NCBI RefSeq assembly: GCF_001672815.1 | Contig: NZ_LZKK01000048.1 | Span: 1-32,094, forward strand | DNA: 32,094 bases | Origin: Mycobacterium sp. E796 | GTDB lineage: Bacteria > Actinomycetota > Actinomycetes > Mycobacteriales > Mycobacteriaceae | Reading direction: 5' to 3' | In this document: positions 1 to 7,524 of the stretch, piece by piece | Position numbering within the stretch: position 1 is the first letter of the stretch | Layout: the number at the start of each line of letters is the position of its first letter | The notes under the pieces: generated by a model | The model's database searches: none | What the model saw: only the letters and a program-made list of their open reading frames with translations | What the model was told of the DNA's origin: nothing | Translations under genes and position numbers: made by a program

Positions 1-2496
1 GCGCGCCTGCTGGGCCCGCAGCCGCGCCTCGCGTTCGGCCGCGGCCGCGCGCCGCAGGGAGTCCGCCCGCCCGCGCACGGCGTTGGCGCGCTCCTCGGCG
101 GTCCGCACCGCCAGTCGGGCCTCCACTTCCACGCCGCGGGCGCTTTCGGCGGCGGCGGCGATCTGCAGGCGGTTCGCGGGCTCGGCCGCCTGCACGTGCT
201 GGGTCTCCTGGGCGTTGCGCAGCCGGGTTTCCAGCGCGGTGACCTCTTCGACGGTCTGCGCGCGCCCGGCCTCGGCCTCCTCGCGCTGGCGCAGCAGCCG
301 GCTCCATTCCTCCTCGGCGGCCCGGGCTTCCTGCCCGAGCCGGCCGAGCTGCTCGTACATCGCCGAGATCGCGGTGTCGGATTCGTTGAGCGCCGCCAGC
401 GCCTGCTCGGCGGAATCCTGCCGCGCAATCTGCTCGGTCAGCGCGCCCGACAGCGCTGCGCTGAGCTGGGCCACCTGGGCTTCCGCGGCCGTCAGCTCGG
501 CGCCGGCCTTGTCGATCTCCGAGGTGAGCTCCAGGGTGGACAGCTTGCGGTCGGAGCCGCCGCTCACCCAGCCCGCGCCCACCAGGTCACCGTCGAGCGT
601 GACCGCGCGCAGCTGCGGGCGCGCCGCGACCAGGTCCAGCGCGTCGCCGAGGTCGTGGACCACCGCGACGCCGGAAAGCATGGCCGTCATCGCCCCGCGC
701 AGCCGTTGCGGCGCCTCGACCAGGTCGAGCGCCCAAATGGCGTCGCCCGGCAGCGCCCCCGCGGGCGGGGGCTGATCGGCCGGCCAGTCGCCCAACACCA
801 GGGCCGCGCGGCCGCCGTCGGCCTGCTTGAGGGCGGCGACGGCGGAACGCGCCGCGCCGAAGCTCTCGGCGGCCAGCGCGTCGGCCGCGGAACCGAGCAC
901 CGCGGCCAGCGCCGTCTCGTAGCCGGACCGCACCCTGACCAGCTTGGCGATCGGGCCGAAAAGCCCTGTGCCGGCGTGGTTTTGCGTGAGCCACGCCGCG
1001 CCGTCCTTGCGCTCCAGCCCGACCGAGAGCGCGTCGATGCGGGCGCGCAGCGACGCCACTTCCCGTTCGGCGCCGCGCTCGGCGGCCTGCAGCTCGGCGA
1101 CGCGTTCGTCGGCCTGCCGCAACGCGGCCACGGTCCGCTCGTGGTGCTCGTCGAGGCCCACCTCGCCCTGGTCCAGCTCGCCGACCCGCGCCTGCACGGT
1201 CTCGAACTCCGCGCGGGTCTGTTGCGCGCGGGTGGCGGCCTCTTCGATGCGCTCGGAGAGCTTCGCCACGCTGTCGTCGATCGACTCGACGCGGGCCCGC
1301 ATGGTCTCCACCTGCCCGGCCAGCCGCGCCAGGCCCTCGCGCCGGTCGGCCTCGGCGCGCACCGCAGCCAGGTGGGCACGGTCGGCCTCGGCGGCCTCGG
1401 CCTCGCGCTCGGCCAATTCGGCGCGCGCGGCATCCAGGCGGGTGCGCGCGGCGGCCAGCTCGCCCAGCAGCCGCTGTTCGGTCAGCTCCACCTGCTGGGC
1501 CTCGGCTTCCAGCGCGTCCGGGTCGGTGTCGCTCGGCGTCACCGGATCGACGTCGAGATGCTGCGCGCGTTCGCTGGCGATGCGCACCGTGGCGGCGACG
1601 CGCTCGGCCAGCGCGGACAGCCCGAACCAGGTGTGCTGGACGGATTCGGCCCGGCCCGAGAGCTCGGCGAGCGCCGTCTCGTGCGCGGCCAGCTCCTGGG
1701 AGGCGACCTCCAGGCGGGCGGCGGCCTCGTCGTGCTCGCGTCGCATCAGGGCCTCGGCCTCGAAGATCGCGTCGCGCTCCACCTGGCGGCTGACCAGGTC
1801 GTCGGCGGCCAGGCGCAGCTTGGCGTCGCGCAGGTCGGCCTGGATGGTCTGGGCGCGACGGGCCACCTCGGCCTGGCGGCCCAGCGGTTTGAGCTGGCGG
1901 CGCAGCTCGGTGGTCAGGTCGGACAAGCGGGCCAGGTTGGCCTGCATCGCGTCGAGCTTGCGGAGGGCCTTTTCCTTGCGCTTGCGGTGCTTGAGCACGC
2001 CCGCGGCCTCCTCGATGAAGGCGCGGCGGTCCTCGGGTCGCGACTGCAGGATCTCGTCGAGCTTGCCCTGCCCGACGATGACGTGCATCTCACGCCCGAT
2101 CCCCGAGTCGCTCAGCAGCTCCTGGACGTCCATCAAACGGCAACCGCTGCCGTTGATTTCGTATTCGCTGGCGCCGTCGCGGAACATCCGCCGCGTGATC
2201 GACACCTCGGAGTACTCGATGGGCAGCGCGTTGTCGGAGTTGTCGATGGTGACGGTGACCTCGGCGCGGCCCAGCGGGGCCCGCGACGAGGTGCCGGCGA
2301 AGATGACGTCCTCCATCTTCCCGCCGCGCAGCGTCTTCGCGCCCTGCTCACCCATCACCCAGGCCAGGGCGTCGACGACGTTGGACTTGCCCGAGCCGTT
2401 GGGCCCGACGACCGCGGTGATGCCCGGCTCGAAGCGCAGAGTCGTCGGCGAAGCGAAGGACTTGAAGCCCTTCAGCGTCAGACTCTTGAGGTACAC
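1..2496 (-). CDS. smc: Chromosome segregation protein SMC, N-terminal 832 residues (3' end outside window)
   Basis: Structural maintenance of chromosomes ATPase, which compacts and helps segregate the chromosome as a homodimer with ScpA/ScpB. The start is the GTG at 2496 (first residues [14 protein letters not shown]), which places the N-terminal ATPase half and the Walker A motif GPNGSGKS at residues 31-38. Residues about 170-500 are a Glu/Ala/Arg-rich coiled coil. About 507-645 read as the hinge ([11 protein letters not shown] onward, ending near VGAGWVSGG). The returning coiled coil is cut by the window edge, so the C-terminal Walker B/signature half (roughly 370 residues, judged from the ~1200-aa M. 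tuberculosis protein) is missing from view. It is the last gene of the acyP-smc pair, 121 bp after acyP. That gap carries a phased hexamer array that may regulate it. The reading frame is open throughout. Confidence 0.96.
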   Translation of the reverse strand, partial: MYLKSLTLKGFKSFASPTTLRFEPGITAVVGPNGSGKSNVVDALAWVMGEQGAKTLRGGKMEDVIFAGTSSRAPLGRAEVTVTIDNSDNALPIEYSEVSITRRMFRDGASEYEINGSGCRLMDVQELLSDSGIGREMHVIVGQGKLDEILQSRPEDRRAFIEEAAGVLKHRKRKEKALRKLDAMQANLARLSDLTTELRRQLKPLGRQAEVARRAQTIQADLRDAKLRLAADDLVSRQVERDAIFEAEALMRREHDEAAARLEVASQELAAHETALAELSGRAESVQHTWFGLSALAERVAATVRIASERAQHLDVDPVTPSDTDPDALEAEAQQVELTEQRLLGELAAARTRLDAARAELAEREAEAAEADRAHLAAVRAEADRREGLARLAGQVETMRARVESIDDSVAKLSERIEEAATRAQQTRAEFETVQARVGELDQGEVGLDEHHERTVAALRQADERVAELQAAERGAEREVASLRARIDALSVGLERKDGAAWLTQNHAGTGLFGPIAKLVRVRSGYETALAAVLGSAADALAAESFGAARSAVAALKQADGGRAALVLGDWPADQPPPAGALPGDAIWALDLVEAPQRLRGAMTAMLSGVAVVHDLGDALDLVAARPQLRAVTLDGDLVGAGWVSGGSDRKLSTLELTSEIDKAGAELTAAEAQVAQLSAALSGALTEQIARQDSAEQALAALNESDTAISAMYEQLGRLGQEARAAEEEWSRLLRQREEAEAGRAQTVEEVTALETRLRNAQETQHVQAAEPANRLQIAAAAESARGVEVEARLAVRTAEERANAVRGRADSLRRAAAAEREARLRAQQAR

Positions 2497-2584
2497 AGCG
2501 CGCCAGACTACCGCTCAAATCGCGCGGGTCAGCCCTCCCGACGGGGTGTCGGCGGGCCCGAAATTCACCTGTCGTTCACAGACG

Positions 2585-2617
2585 GGCACACCGGTCACAG
2601 GTGTCACATCAGTCACG
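2585..2617 (+). promoter_or_regulatory. Four GTCACA-like hexamers in exact 9-bp phase upstream of smc (candidate MtrA site)
   Basis: Seen: GGCACA 2585-2590, GTCACA 2594-2599, GTCACA 2603-2608, GTCACG 2612-2617, each separated by 3 bp. A fifth related hexamer, TTCACA, lies at 2575-2580, one base out of phase. Known: mycobacterial MtrA binds direct repeats of GTCACA-type sequence at oriC, dnaA and ripA. Inferred: a binding site 90-120 bp before the smc start codon, in the acyP-smc gap. No clear -10/-35 pair is evident. Confidence 0.5.
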
Positions 2618-2920
2618 TCAGCGCTCGACGAATCCGGTGAACCGCTCCGCCGGTTGCGACCAGTCGGCGACCACTTTGTCGACGTGACCCGGCCTGGAAG
2701 GCCACCCACCGCCGCGTTCCAGCAGCCGCAGCAATTTCTCGCCTGCCTCGCGCGGCCCCTGGGCCACCACCATTACCCGGCCGTCGGCCTGGTTGGCCGC
2801 GTAGCCGGTGAGGCCGAGCTCCAGCGCCCGGCAGCGGGTCCACCAGCGAAAGCCGACCCCCTGGACCCGGCCGTGCACCCAGGCGGTGAGCCGGACGTCA
2901 GGCTGGGGCATCTGAGACAT
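2618..2920 (-). CDS. acyP: Acylphosphatase
   Basis: Small single-domain enzyme (100 aa) that hydrolyses acyl phosphates such as acetyl phosphate in the cytosol. The family signature GRVQGVGFR is at residues 17-25, with the phosphate-cradle Arg25. Asn43 in GYAANQADG is the second catalytic residue. The start at 2920 (MSQMPQPDVRL) overlaps the 3' end of the osmC-like gene by 23 bp, so the two are probably translationally coupled. The same osmC-acyP-smc order occurs in M. tuberculosis (Rv2923c-Rv2922A-Rv2922c). Nothing is unusual in the sequence. Confidence 0.95.
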   Translation of the reverse strand: MSQMPQPDVRLTAWVHGRVQGVGFRWWTRCRALELGLTGYAANQADGRVMVVAQGPREAGEKLLRLLERGGGWPSRPGHVDKVVADWSQPAERFTGFVER

Positions 2921-3320
2921 CGGCGATCTCGAAGTTGACTTCGGTGCCGGACTTGAGCGTGCGCCCGACGGTGCAGACCAGGTCGACGGCCCGGTTGGCG
3001 ACCACGAGCACGCGTTGTTTTTCCTCGTCGGAGAGCCCGGACAGGTCGAGCTCGAGCGTCTCCTCGAGCAGCGGATAACGTTCCTGCTCGCGGTCCGCGG
3101 GCCCGGACACCTTGACGACGGCCTTGTAGTCGTCGCCGAGCCGCCGGGCCAGCGGCTCGTCGGTGGACATGCCGCTGCAGGCGGCCAGCGCGATCTTGAG
3201 CAGCTCGCCCGGGGTGAACACCCCGTCGACGTCCTCCGAACCGACCAGCACCTGCGCGCCGCGCGAGCTGTATCCGGTGTAGCGGCGTGATCCGGTCCGT
3301 TCGACCCACAGTTCCGTCAT
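2898..3320 (-). CDS. OsmC/Ohr-family protein (Rv2923c-like)
   Basis: 140-aa OsmC-family protein. Members are dimeric thiol peroxidases that reduce organic hydroperoxides. The two family cysteines are present: Cys48 in LAACSGMS and Cys116 in VDLVCTVGRTL, the latter on the second long helix. The frame stays open upstream to 3500, but the ATG at 3320 (MTELWVERTGSR) gives the normal family length and has an A/G-rich stretch (AGAAAAGAAG) just upstream, so it is preferred. It is transcribed away from the PIG-L gene, with 51 bp between the two start codons, and overlaps acyP by 23 bp. The substrate cannot be deduced. Confidence 0.92.
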   Translation of the reverse strand: MTELWVERTGSRRYTGYSSRGAQVLVGSEDVDGVFTPGELLKIALAACSGMSTDEPLARRLGDDYKAVVKVSGPADREQERYPLLEETLELDLSGLSDEEKQRVLVVANRAVDLVCTVGRTLKSGTEVNFEIADVSDAPA

Positions 3321-3371
3321 GGCTTCTTTTCTACCGGGCTGCCGTTGGGCCCCGCGGGCATACTGCGTTGC

Positions 3372-4148
3372 ATGGCCACCGTCGTCGCATTCCACGCCCA
3401 CCCCGACGACGAGGTGATCCTGACCGGCGGCACCCTCGCACGGGCGGCGGCCAGCGGACATCGCGTCGTTCTCGTCACCGCCACCGACGGCCGCGTGCAC
3501 GACGAGGACGACGACTTACGATTGGACGAATTACGTTGCAGCGCAGCTATTCTCGGGGTGCACCGGGTTGAGTGCCTCGGTTACGCGGACAGCGGCTACG
3601 GTCCAGAGTTCTACCCCGATCCACCCGGACGCGTCAGGTTCGGGCGAGCCGACGTCGACCAGGCGGCGGGGCGGCTGGCCGCAATACTTCGCCAGGAAGA
3701 CGCGGATCTGCTGCTCAGCTATGAAGCCAACGGCGGCTACGGGCATCGCGACCATGTCCAGGTGCATCACGTGGGCAAGCGGGCCGCCGAGCTCGCAGCG
3801 ACTCCGCGTGTGCTGGAGGCGACGATGCCGCGCGAATTGCTGGTCCGAATCGGCAATCTCGCGCGTCTGCTGCGGCTACCGGCGCCCTACGAGCCGGAAA
3901 TCGCCCACACTGCATACGCGCCAAAGGCGAGGATTACCCACCGGATCAACGTGTTCGGCTTCGCGCGCCGCAAGCGCGACGCGATGGCCGCCCACCGCTC
4001 CCAAATCGGCAACTCGGCCGCGGCCGCGCGCGCATTCGACGTGCTGCTCGCGCTGCCGCCCCAGGCTTTTGGCCTGTTATTCCCGCGCGAATGGTTCATA
4101 GATCCCGCGCTACCCGTGGGATCGACGCGACACGACATCTTCGACTGA
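3372..4148 (+). CDS. PIG-L/LmbE-family zinc deacetylase
   Basis: 258-aa protein of the family that includes MshB, Mca and PIG-L, zinc hydrolases that remove acetyl groups from N-acetylglucosaminyl compounds. The metal-binding motif AHPDDE is at residues 9-14 (His10, Asp13) and the third ligand is in GYGHRDH at 123-128 (His128). The N-terminal strand begins immediately, so the ATG at 3372 is preferred over the in-frame TTG at 3345. The residues after His128 (ARLLRLPAPY onward) have no specificity I can name. It is the only plus-strand gene among the left-flank housekeeping genes. It converges with mutM (3 bp between stops) and diverges from the osmC-like gene. I do not recall it at this place in M. 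tuberculosis. The substrate is unknown; a mycothiol-like or glycolipid amide is possible. Confidence 0.9.
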   Translation: MATVVAFHAHPDDEVILTGGTLARAAASGHRVVLVTATDGRVHDEDDDLRLDELRCSAAILGVHRVECLGYADSGYGPEFYPDPPGRVRFGRADVDQAAGRLAAILRQEDADLLLSYEANGGYGHRDHVQVHHVGKRAAELAATPRVLEATMPRELLVRIGNLARLLRLPAPYEPEIAHTAYAPKARITHRINVFGFARRKRDAMAAHRSQIGNSAAAARAFDVLLALPPQAFGLLFPREWFIDPALPVGSTRHDIFD

Positions 4149-4151
4149 CAC

Positions 4152-5003
4152 TCAAACCCGTGGCCGCGGTTGACATCTCGGGCAGTAGAACGAGGAACGG
4201 TTCATGAACTTCTCCCGGCGGATGAGCGCGCCGCAGCGCCGGCACGGTTCACCCTCGCGGCCGTATGCGTCCAGGGATCGGTCGAAGTACCCCGACTCGC
4301 CGTTGACGTTGACGTAGAGCGAGTCGAACGAGGTCCCGCCCTTGGCCAGCGCGTCGCGCATCACGTCGCCGGCGGCGTCCAGCACGGCGGTCAGCTGCCG
4401 GCGGCTCAGCGTGTCGGCGATCCGCGCGCCGTTCACCTTCGCCCGCCACAACGCCTCGTCGGCGTAGATGTTGCCGATGCCCGACACCACCTGCTGATCG
4501 AGAAGCTGCCGCTTGATCTCGGAATGCTTGCGCCGCAACACCCTTACTACCGCGCCGACGTCGAAGCGGGGGTCCAGCGGGTCGCGCGCCAGGTGGGCAA
4601 CCGGCTGGGGAACCACGCTGCCGTCGACGCTGACCAGGTCGGCGAGCATCCACCCCCCGAACGTCCGCTGGTCGGCGAAGCTCAGCACGGTCCCGTCGTC
4701 GAGCAGCGCGGAGATGCGCACGTGGTCGGCGCGCGGCACCTTCCCCAGCAGCATCTGCCCGCTCATGCCGAGGTGGACGACGAGCGCCGCGTCCGGGTCG
4801 TCGAGTAGCAGCCACAGGTACTTACCGCGCCGGTCGGTCCCGGTGATCTTCGCGTCGAGCAGCCGGGCGGTGAGGTCGGCGGGGCCGGCCTCATGGCGGC
4901 GCACCGCGCGGGGATGATGCACCCGGACGGCGGTGATCGTCTTGCCCACGACGTGGGCAGCCAAGCCGCGGCGCACCACCTCGACCTCGGGCAGTTCCGG
5001 CAT
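4152..5003 (-). CDS. mutM: Formamidopyrimidine-DNA glycosylase
   Basis: Bifunctional base-excision glycosylase/AP lyase (Fpg) that removes 8-oxoguanine and formamidopyrimidines. The protein is 283 aa. The N-terminus MPELPEVE supplies the catalytic Pro (position 1 after Met removal) and Glu3. Lys61 in DRRGKYLW corresponds to the conserved beta-hairpin lysine. The helix-two-turn-helix segment [16 protein letters not shown] is intact. A C-terminal zinc finger is formed by Cys254, Cys257, Cys274 and Cys277. It lies 16 bp downstream of rnc on the same strand, as in M. tuberculosis (Rv2924c-Rv2925c), and is probably cotranscribed with it. Confidence 0.97.
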   Translation of the reverse strand: MPELPEVEVVRRGLAAHVVGKTITAVRVHHPRAVRRHEAGPADLTARLLDAKITGTDRRGKYLWLLLDDPDAALVVHLGMSGQMLLGKVPRADHVRISALLDDGTVLSFADQRTFGGWMLADLVSVDGSVVPQPVAHLARDPLDPRFDVGAVVRVLRRKHSEIKRQLLDQQVVSGIGNIYADEALWRAKVNGARIADTLSRRQLTAVLDAAGDVMRDALAKGGTSFDSLYVNVNGESGYFDRSLDAYGREGEPCRRCGALIRREKFMNRSSFYCPRCQPRPRV

Positions 5004-5019
5004 TCAGCGGGCCATCGAA

Positions 5020-5733
5020 TTAGGCGGAGGTTTTTCCCGCGGTGTCCAGCGCTTCGAGCGCTTTCCAGGTCGCGGCGGCGGCCTTTTGCTCGGCCTCCTT
5101 CTTGGAGCGGCCCACACCCGACCCGTATTCGGTCTCCATCACGACCACGACCGCGGTGAACTCCTTGTCGTGATCCGGCCCGGTGGACGTGACCACGTAC
5201 GACGGCGCCCCCATGCCCCGCGCCGCCGTCAGCTCCTGCAGGCTGGTCTTCCAGTCCAGCCCGGCCCCCAGCGTCGGCGCGGCGTCCAGCAGCGCGCCGA
5301 ACAGCCGCAGGATGACCTCGCGCGCCGTCTCGATGCCGTGCTGCAGGTAGATCGCGCCCAGCAGTGACTCCATGCCGTCGGCCAGGATGCTCGACTTGTC
5401 GGCCCCGCCGGTGTTCGCCTCGCCGCGGCCGAGAAACAAGTGGACGCCGAGGCCCTCGTCGGACAGGTGGCGCGCGACGTCGGCCAGCGCCTGGGTGTTG
5501 ACCACGCTGGCCCGTAGCTTGGCCAGGTCACCTTCGGACCGGTCGGGATGGCGGTGGTAGAGCTCGTCGGTGATGGTCAGGCCCAACACGGCGTCGCCCA
5601 GGAATTCCAGGCGCTCGTTGGTGGGCAACCCGCCGTGCTCGTACGCGTAGCTGCGATGCGTCAGGGCCAGCGACAGCAGCTCGTCGGGCAGCTCGACCCC
5701 GAGCGCCTCGAGCAGGGCTTGCCGCGACGTCAC
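5020..5733 (-). CDS. rnc: Ribonuclease III
   Basis: Double-strand-specific endoribonuclease of rRNA and mRNA processing, 237 aa. The signature [14 protein letters not shown] starts at residue 39 and carries the metal-binding Glu43 and Asp47. The second acidic pair is in [14 protein letters not shown]. The C-terminal dsRNA-binding domain (about 160-228) ends in [19 protein letters not shown]. The frame is open much further upstream, but the GTG at 5733 is chosen because it overlaps the stop of the DUF177 gene by 4 bases (GTGA), a typical coupling. It also gives the normal family length. Confidence 0.96.
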   Translation of the reverse strand: MTSRQALLEALGVELPDELLSLALTHRSYAYEHGGLPTNERLEFLGDAVLGLTITDELYHRHPDRSEGDLAKLRASVVNTQALADVARHLSDEGLGVHLFLGRGEANTGGADKSSILADGMESLLGAIYLQHGIETAREVILRLFGALLDAAPTLGAGLDWKTSLQELTAARGMGAPSYVVTSTGPDHDKEFTAVVVVMETEYGSGVGRSKKEAEQKAAAATWKALEALDTAGKTSA

Positions 5734-6326
5734 CGCTGATCCCCCGGCGTGTCGTCCGGGCCGGGCGGCTCCCGCAAGATGTCGGCCAGCTTGGACCATC
5801 GCGGGTCGATGCGATCGTGGTGATGGCCGGGCTCGGCCGCGAGCGCAACGCCGCAATCGGGGCACAGCCCCGGACAGTCCGGCTCGCACAGCGGCGCGAA
5901 CGGCAGCTCCAGCCCGACGGCGTCGATGATGGGCTGCTCGAGGTCGATGGTGTCGTCGACGATGTGGCCGACCTCGTCCTCCTCGGTGGTCGCCTCCGTC
6001 GTGCTGTCCGGGTAAGCGAACAGTTCGGTCAACCGGACCTGCACCCGCCCGGTGACCGGCGTCAGGCAGCGGGAGCATTCGCCGACGGTGGGCGCGGCCA
6101 CCGTCCCGGTGACCAGCACGCCCTCCGACACCGACTGCACCTGCAGGTCCAGTTCCAACGGGGCGGCCCGGTCGATCGCGATCATGTCCAGTCCGATGCG
6201 CGACGGGCTGGGCAGGGTCTCGCGCAGGGTGACCATCGCGCCCGGGCGCCGCCCCAGCCGGGTGATGTCGATGGTCATCGGCGACGTCGAACGGCGCTGC
6301 GTGCTGATGCTGTGCTGCCGCGTCAT
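5730..6326 (-). CDS. YceD/DUF177 family protein (Rv2926c-like)
   Basis: 198-aa member of the YceD/DUF177 family, in bacteria and plants linked to 23S rRNA accumulation and usually found next to rpmF or rnc. Two cysteine clusters are visible: ECSRCL near residues 84-89, and [13 protein letters not shown] near 146-158, likely a zinc-binding knuckle. Between them lies an acidic stretch ([21 protein letters not shown]), typical of the family. The ATG at 6326 is kept because an AGGA lies upstream and the length resembles M. tuberculosis Rv2926c; the internal ATG at 6278 lacks a ribosome-binding site. It overlaps rnc by 4 bases. A stretch of 106 bp separates it from sepIVA. Confidence 0.9.
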   Translation of the reverse strand: MTRQHSISTQRRSTSPMTIDITRLGRRPGAMVTLRETLPSPSRIGLDMIAIDRAAPLELDLQVQSVSEGVLVTGTVAAPTVGECSRCLTPVTGRVQVRLTELFAYPDSTTEATTEEDEVGHIVDDTIDLEQPIIDAVGLELPFAPLCEPDCPGLCPDCGVALAAEPGHHHDRIDPRWSKLADILREPPGPDDTPGDQR

Positions 6327-6405
6327 AGAGGAAATCCTACGGCGCCGCGCGCGTAATGAAAGTCCGCGGCAGCGCCGCTAGTCCGGATGGCGGCGACCCG
6401 CTTCA

Positions 6406-6419
6406 CCCGGCTCGCCGGG
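6406..6419 (-). terminator. GC hairpin downstream of sepIVA
   Basis: CCCGGC (6406-6411) and GCCGGG (6414-6419) are perfect inverted arms with a 2-nt loop. They lie inside a wider pair, GACCCGC near 6395 and GCGGGTC near 6436. No T-run follows on the minus strand, so this is at best a non-canonical mycobacterial terminator or an mRNA-end structure. Confidence 0.3.
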
Positions 6420-6432
6420 CTCGCGATCGCCG

Positions 6433-7170
6433 CTAGCGGGTCGCGTAGTCGTGGGTGCCGGCGGCCGTGCGCAGTTGGTGGCGGCCGCGTCCCACCGACC
6501 GCAGCGTGCCGTTGAGGAACTCCTCGAACTCGGCGAGCTTGTTGTCGACGTAGATGTCGCACTCCCCCCGCAGCCGGTCGGCCTCGGCATGCGCGGTGTC
6601 GATGAGGCGGGTGGCTTCGGCGTTCGCCGCCTCCACCACGCTGTTCTGCGAGACCAGGCGCTGCTGCTCCTTGATGCCCTCTTGCACGGCCTTCTCATAG
6701 GAGATGTTGCCGTTCTCGATCAGCCGATCGGCCTCGGCCTGGGCGCGGCTGACGCTGGCCTCGTACTCGCGTTTGGCCGCCGTGGCGATGCGCATCGCCT
6801 CCTCGCGAGCCTCCCCGACCATCCGCTCGCTGTGCTGGCGCGCCTCGCTGACCATCCGGTCGGCCTGCGCCTTCGCGTCCGACAGGAGCCGGTCCGCCTC
6901 GGCGCGGGCGTGGTTGAGCATCGATTCCGATTCGGTGGTCGCCGAGGAAACCATGGATTCGGCGTGCGACTTGGCGTCCTGCAGCATCGAGTCACGCGCG
7001 TCGAGCACGTCCTGGGCGTCGTCCAGCTCGCCCGGGATCGCGTCCTTGATGTCGTCGATCAGTTCCAGCACGTCACCGCGGGGCACGACGCAGCCGGACG
7101 TCATGGGCACGCCACGCGCCTCTTCGACGATGGCGCCCAGTTCGTCCAGCGCTTCAAAAACTCGGTACAC
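6433..7170 (-). CDS. sepIVA: Septation protein SepIVA (DivIVA-like, Rv2927c homologue)
   Basis: 245-aa coiled-coil protein needed for septation and polar growth in mycobacteria, acting at the division site and subpolar membrane. The N-terminus YRVFEALDEL and the whole length match my memory of Rv2927c closely. After a short DivIVA-like N-terminal segment (VPRGDVLELIDDIKD), residues about 55-215 are an almost uninterrupted alanine/glutamate-rich coiled coil. The C-terminus FLNGTLRSVGRGRHQLRTAAGTHDY is conserved. Start choice: the AGGAGG at 7179-7184 lies only 2 bp from the ATG at 7176 but 8 bp from the GTG at 7170, so the GTG is preferred and yields 245 aa, the same as Rv2927c. A phased hexamer array lies upstream. 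Confidence 0.95.
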   Translation of the reverse strand: MYRVFEALDELGAIVEEARGVPMTSGCVVPRGDVLELIDDIKDAIPGELDDAQDVLDARDSMLQDAKSHAESMVSSATTESESMLNHARAEADRLLSDAKAQADRMVSEARQHSERMVGEAREEAMRIATAAKREYEASVSRAQAEADRLIENGNISYEKAVQEGIKEQQRLVSQNSVVEAANAEATRLIDTAHAEADRLRGECDIYVDNKLAEFEEFLNGTLRSVGRGRHQLRTAAGTHDYATR

Positions 7171-7177
7171 GGCCATA

Positions 7178-7184
7178 CCCTCCT
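7178..7184 (-). promoter_or_regulatory. Ribosome-binding site deciding the sepIVA start
   Basis: AGGAGGG on the minus strand. It is 1-2 bp from the in-frame ATG (7176) but about 8 bp from the GTG (7170), which argues for initiation at the GTG. Confidence 0.75.
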
Positions 7185-7207
7185 GGCGGCTTGCCAAAAA
7201 AACTCGT

Positions 7208-7240
7208 TGTTACCAGTGTGCCTGTTGTTACGTCTGTGAC
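7208..7240 (-). promoter_or_regulatory. Four GTCACA/GTAACA-like hexamers in exact 9-bp phase upstream of sepIVA (candidate MtrA site)
   Basis: Read on the minus strand: GTCACA 7240-7235, GTAACA 7231-7226, GGCACA 7222-7217, GTAACA 7213-7208, each with a 3-bp spacer. The array is 38-70 bp before the sepIVA start. It has the same period and hexamer family as the array before smc. MtrA is the mycobacterial regulator known to use such repeats at cell-cycle genes; its role here is inferred. Confidence 0.55.
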
Positions 7241-7449
7241 AGCGGTGGCGCGGCCGGTGTGTCGGGCATTTGCCGTCCGCGCCCGCTCGCCACCAGTGAA
7301 TTCCATAGAAAATGCCCGTTCACGTCGTTTCCGCGGGCCCGACAGCCGCGCGGGGCTGTTCCGTACTTATTCTTTGCCGGCCCCCGCACCGATTTGCAGC
7401 CATTCTAGGGATAATCGCCGCCCCCGCGCGCAAACGGCCTTTTCCCGGC
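7241..7449. other. Non-coding part of the divergent sepIVA / permease intergenic region
   Basis: Between the sepIVA hexamer array and the permease promoter I see no convincing ORF, RNA gene or repeat. The whole non-coding gap between the two starts (7171-7524) is 354 bp. Confidence 0.5.
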
Positions 7450-7478
7450 TTGACATATACCCCCTAGGGGTATATGCT
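7450..7478 (+). promoter_or_regulatory. SigA-type promoter of the permease gene
   Basis: TTGACA at 7450-7455 and TATGCT at 7473-7478 with an ideal 17-bp spacer. Transcription should start near 7485, about 40 nt before the ATG at 7525, which rules out the in-frame ATG at 7474. The spacer is filled by the copper-type operator. Confidence 0.85.
7454..7476. promoter_or_regulatory. CsoR/RicR-type copper operator
   Basis: Perfect inverted repeat with 10-bp arms: CATATACCCC (7454-7463), spacer CTA, GGGGTATATG (7467-7476). The core ATACCCC...GGGGTAT is the established operator type of CsoR-family Cu(I) repressors. In M. tuberculosis the paralogue RicR controls Rv2963, the homologue of the gene behind this site. 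The site fills the -35/-10 spacer and overlaps the -10, so bound repressor would block RNA polymerase. Confidence 0.85.
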
Positions 7479-7524
7479 CGCGCGGGGAAAGTCCCCGAAT
7501 CACGCAACCGAAGCGGAGGCCTCG

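Noticed and set aside
196..2938. Long plus-strand ORFs opposite smc and acyP
   Set aside because: Their translations are Arg/Ala/Gly or Ser/Arg-rich and match no family. The minus strand carries unmistakable SMC and acylphosphatase; these are high-GC antisense shadows.
6406..6442. Strong Rho-independent terminator after sepIVA
   Set aside because: There is a GC hairpin but no following U-tract. It was kept only as a low-confidence feature.
7474..7524. Upstream ATG (7474) as start of the permease
   Set aside because: It lies inside the -10 hexamer and operator, so it cannot be transcribed from this promoter. The ATG at 7525 has a good ribosome-binding site.
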